A DNA stretch of 64,000 nucleotides from Chryseobacterium sp. ISL-6 (GTDB taxonomy: Bacteria; Bacteroidota; Bacteroidia; Flavobacteriales; Weeksellaceae), in assembly GCF_018613715.1 (NCBI RefSeq), contig NZ_JAGGPT010000001.1, forward strand, positions 1,043,919 to 1,107,918, given 5' to 3'. How positions within the stretch are numbered: position 1 is the first letter of the stretch; the number at the start of each line of letters is the position of its first letter. Of this stretch, positions 63,661 through 64,000 are shown one piece after another. The notes under the pieces are model-generated. The model ran no database searches and was not told where the DNA came from. It saw only the letters and a list, made by a program, of their open reading frames with translations. A program made the translations under genes and the position numbers.

Positions 63661-64000
63661 AGGTTAAAGTTTTTGATAGCATATTTTGTTCTAGTTTTTT
63701 GTCATTATGTCGAAAACACCATATTCAGATGCGACATTATGATGACTTTTTCAAGGCCAAAATTATAGACTCGTATTTGATATAGAGGAACAACACCTAG
63801 ACTCTGCTTTCTTAGCGATCGAGGTAATGGCTTTAGTAAACCGATTTTGGACTCCGGCGAACCAGTTGGTTACTTTGCCAGGAGAGTTTAATATAAATTT
63901 TTTCTCATCGTTACAGGTGTTTTAAAGTTAATTTTGGTTTTACAATATATTTTATTCTTGATAGTCAGACATCCATATTTACATGGGAAAACTGAATGGA
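63661..64000. other. Region upstream of cassette 3 with a possible gene fragment
   Basis: This 340-bp end of the window must contain the promoter of cassette 3; no clear TAnnTTTG box was found. On the minus strand 63763-63925 is open and protein-like (NDEKKFILNSPGKVTNWFAG, VQNRFTKAITSIAKKAESR) but has no start. I do not recognise it; it may be a relic of a lost gene. Confidence 0.35.

Noticed and set aside
1..64000. CRISPR arrays, tRNA or rRNA genes
   Set aside because: No regularly spaced repeats, no cloverleaf-type sequences and no rRNA-like blocks were seen on either strand.

Overview
The window reads as chromosomal DNA of a low-GC member of the Bacteroidota, most likely a Chryseobacterium-like flavobacterium. 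This rests on the T9SS type A C-terminal sorting signals, a TonB receptor paired with a DUF4249 lipoprotein, DUF6443-type RHS proteins, TPR-TM-AraC regulators, TAnnTTTG-type promoter elements and a GG-leader bacteriocin-like peptide. No rRNA, tRNA, CRISPR array or intact transposase was seen.

Layout. 1-7.8 kb: a LytTR response regulator (cut by the window edge) with its LytS-type kinase, a divergent TonB receptor/DUF4249 pair, rsgA, then remnants of a Crp/Fnr and a GAF protein around a small lipoprotein gene. 8-30 kb: a NUMOD4/NUMOD1 gene, then two tandem paralogous four-gene cassettes on the minus strand. Each runs, in transcription order: T9SS-sorted repeat protein, large SpvB/YD-type shell protein, DUF6443-RHS protein with a variable C-terminal toxin tip, and a small membrane or exported probable immunity protein. 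The two cassettes are separated by debris: a broken beta-lactamase-family gene fused to an orphan toxin tip. 30.5-37.6 kb: a GG-leader peptide gene, LuxR, Crp and HxlR regulators, two SDR oxidoreductases and membrane proteins. 37.6-39.3 kb: a graveyard of decayed genes. 39.3-44.7 kb: a HEAT-like protein, a four-gene block (two PH-like membrane proteins around two HTH proteins), and a TPR/TPR-AraC pair. 45-50 kb: a 1,553-residue DUF4011-helicase-nuclease-DUF3320 protein resembling single-gene defence proteins. 50-56 kb: a larger NUMOD gene, a GNAT pseudogene, a DapB-like reductase, an intact serine hydrolase and a CPBP protease. 56.2-63.7 kb: a third RHS cassette, in which the SpvB/TcB-like shell and the RHS toxin are fused in one 2,174-residue protein.

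How it fits together. The most striking theme is a family of three RHS cassettes. In two of them the shell and toxin barrel are separate adjacent genes, in the third they are fused, which recalls the TcB/TcC cocoon of Tc toxins. The tips differ: a serine hydrolase (lipase-like), an M91-like HELAH metallopeptidase and a HEFIH metallopeptidase. Each is followed at once by a small membrane or exported probable immunity gene. Orphan tip fragments lie at about 20.3 kb and 45.2 kb. The 20.3 kb copy is about 96% identical to the third cassette but has lost exactly 93 codons, the whole HEFIH region, at a 7-bp direct repeat. NUMOD genes or remnants sit beside the ends of two cassettes. The delivery route (T9SS export of the repeat protein, cocoon assembly) is inference.
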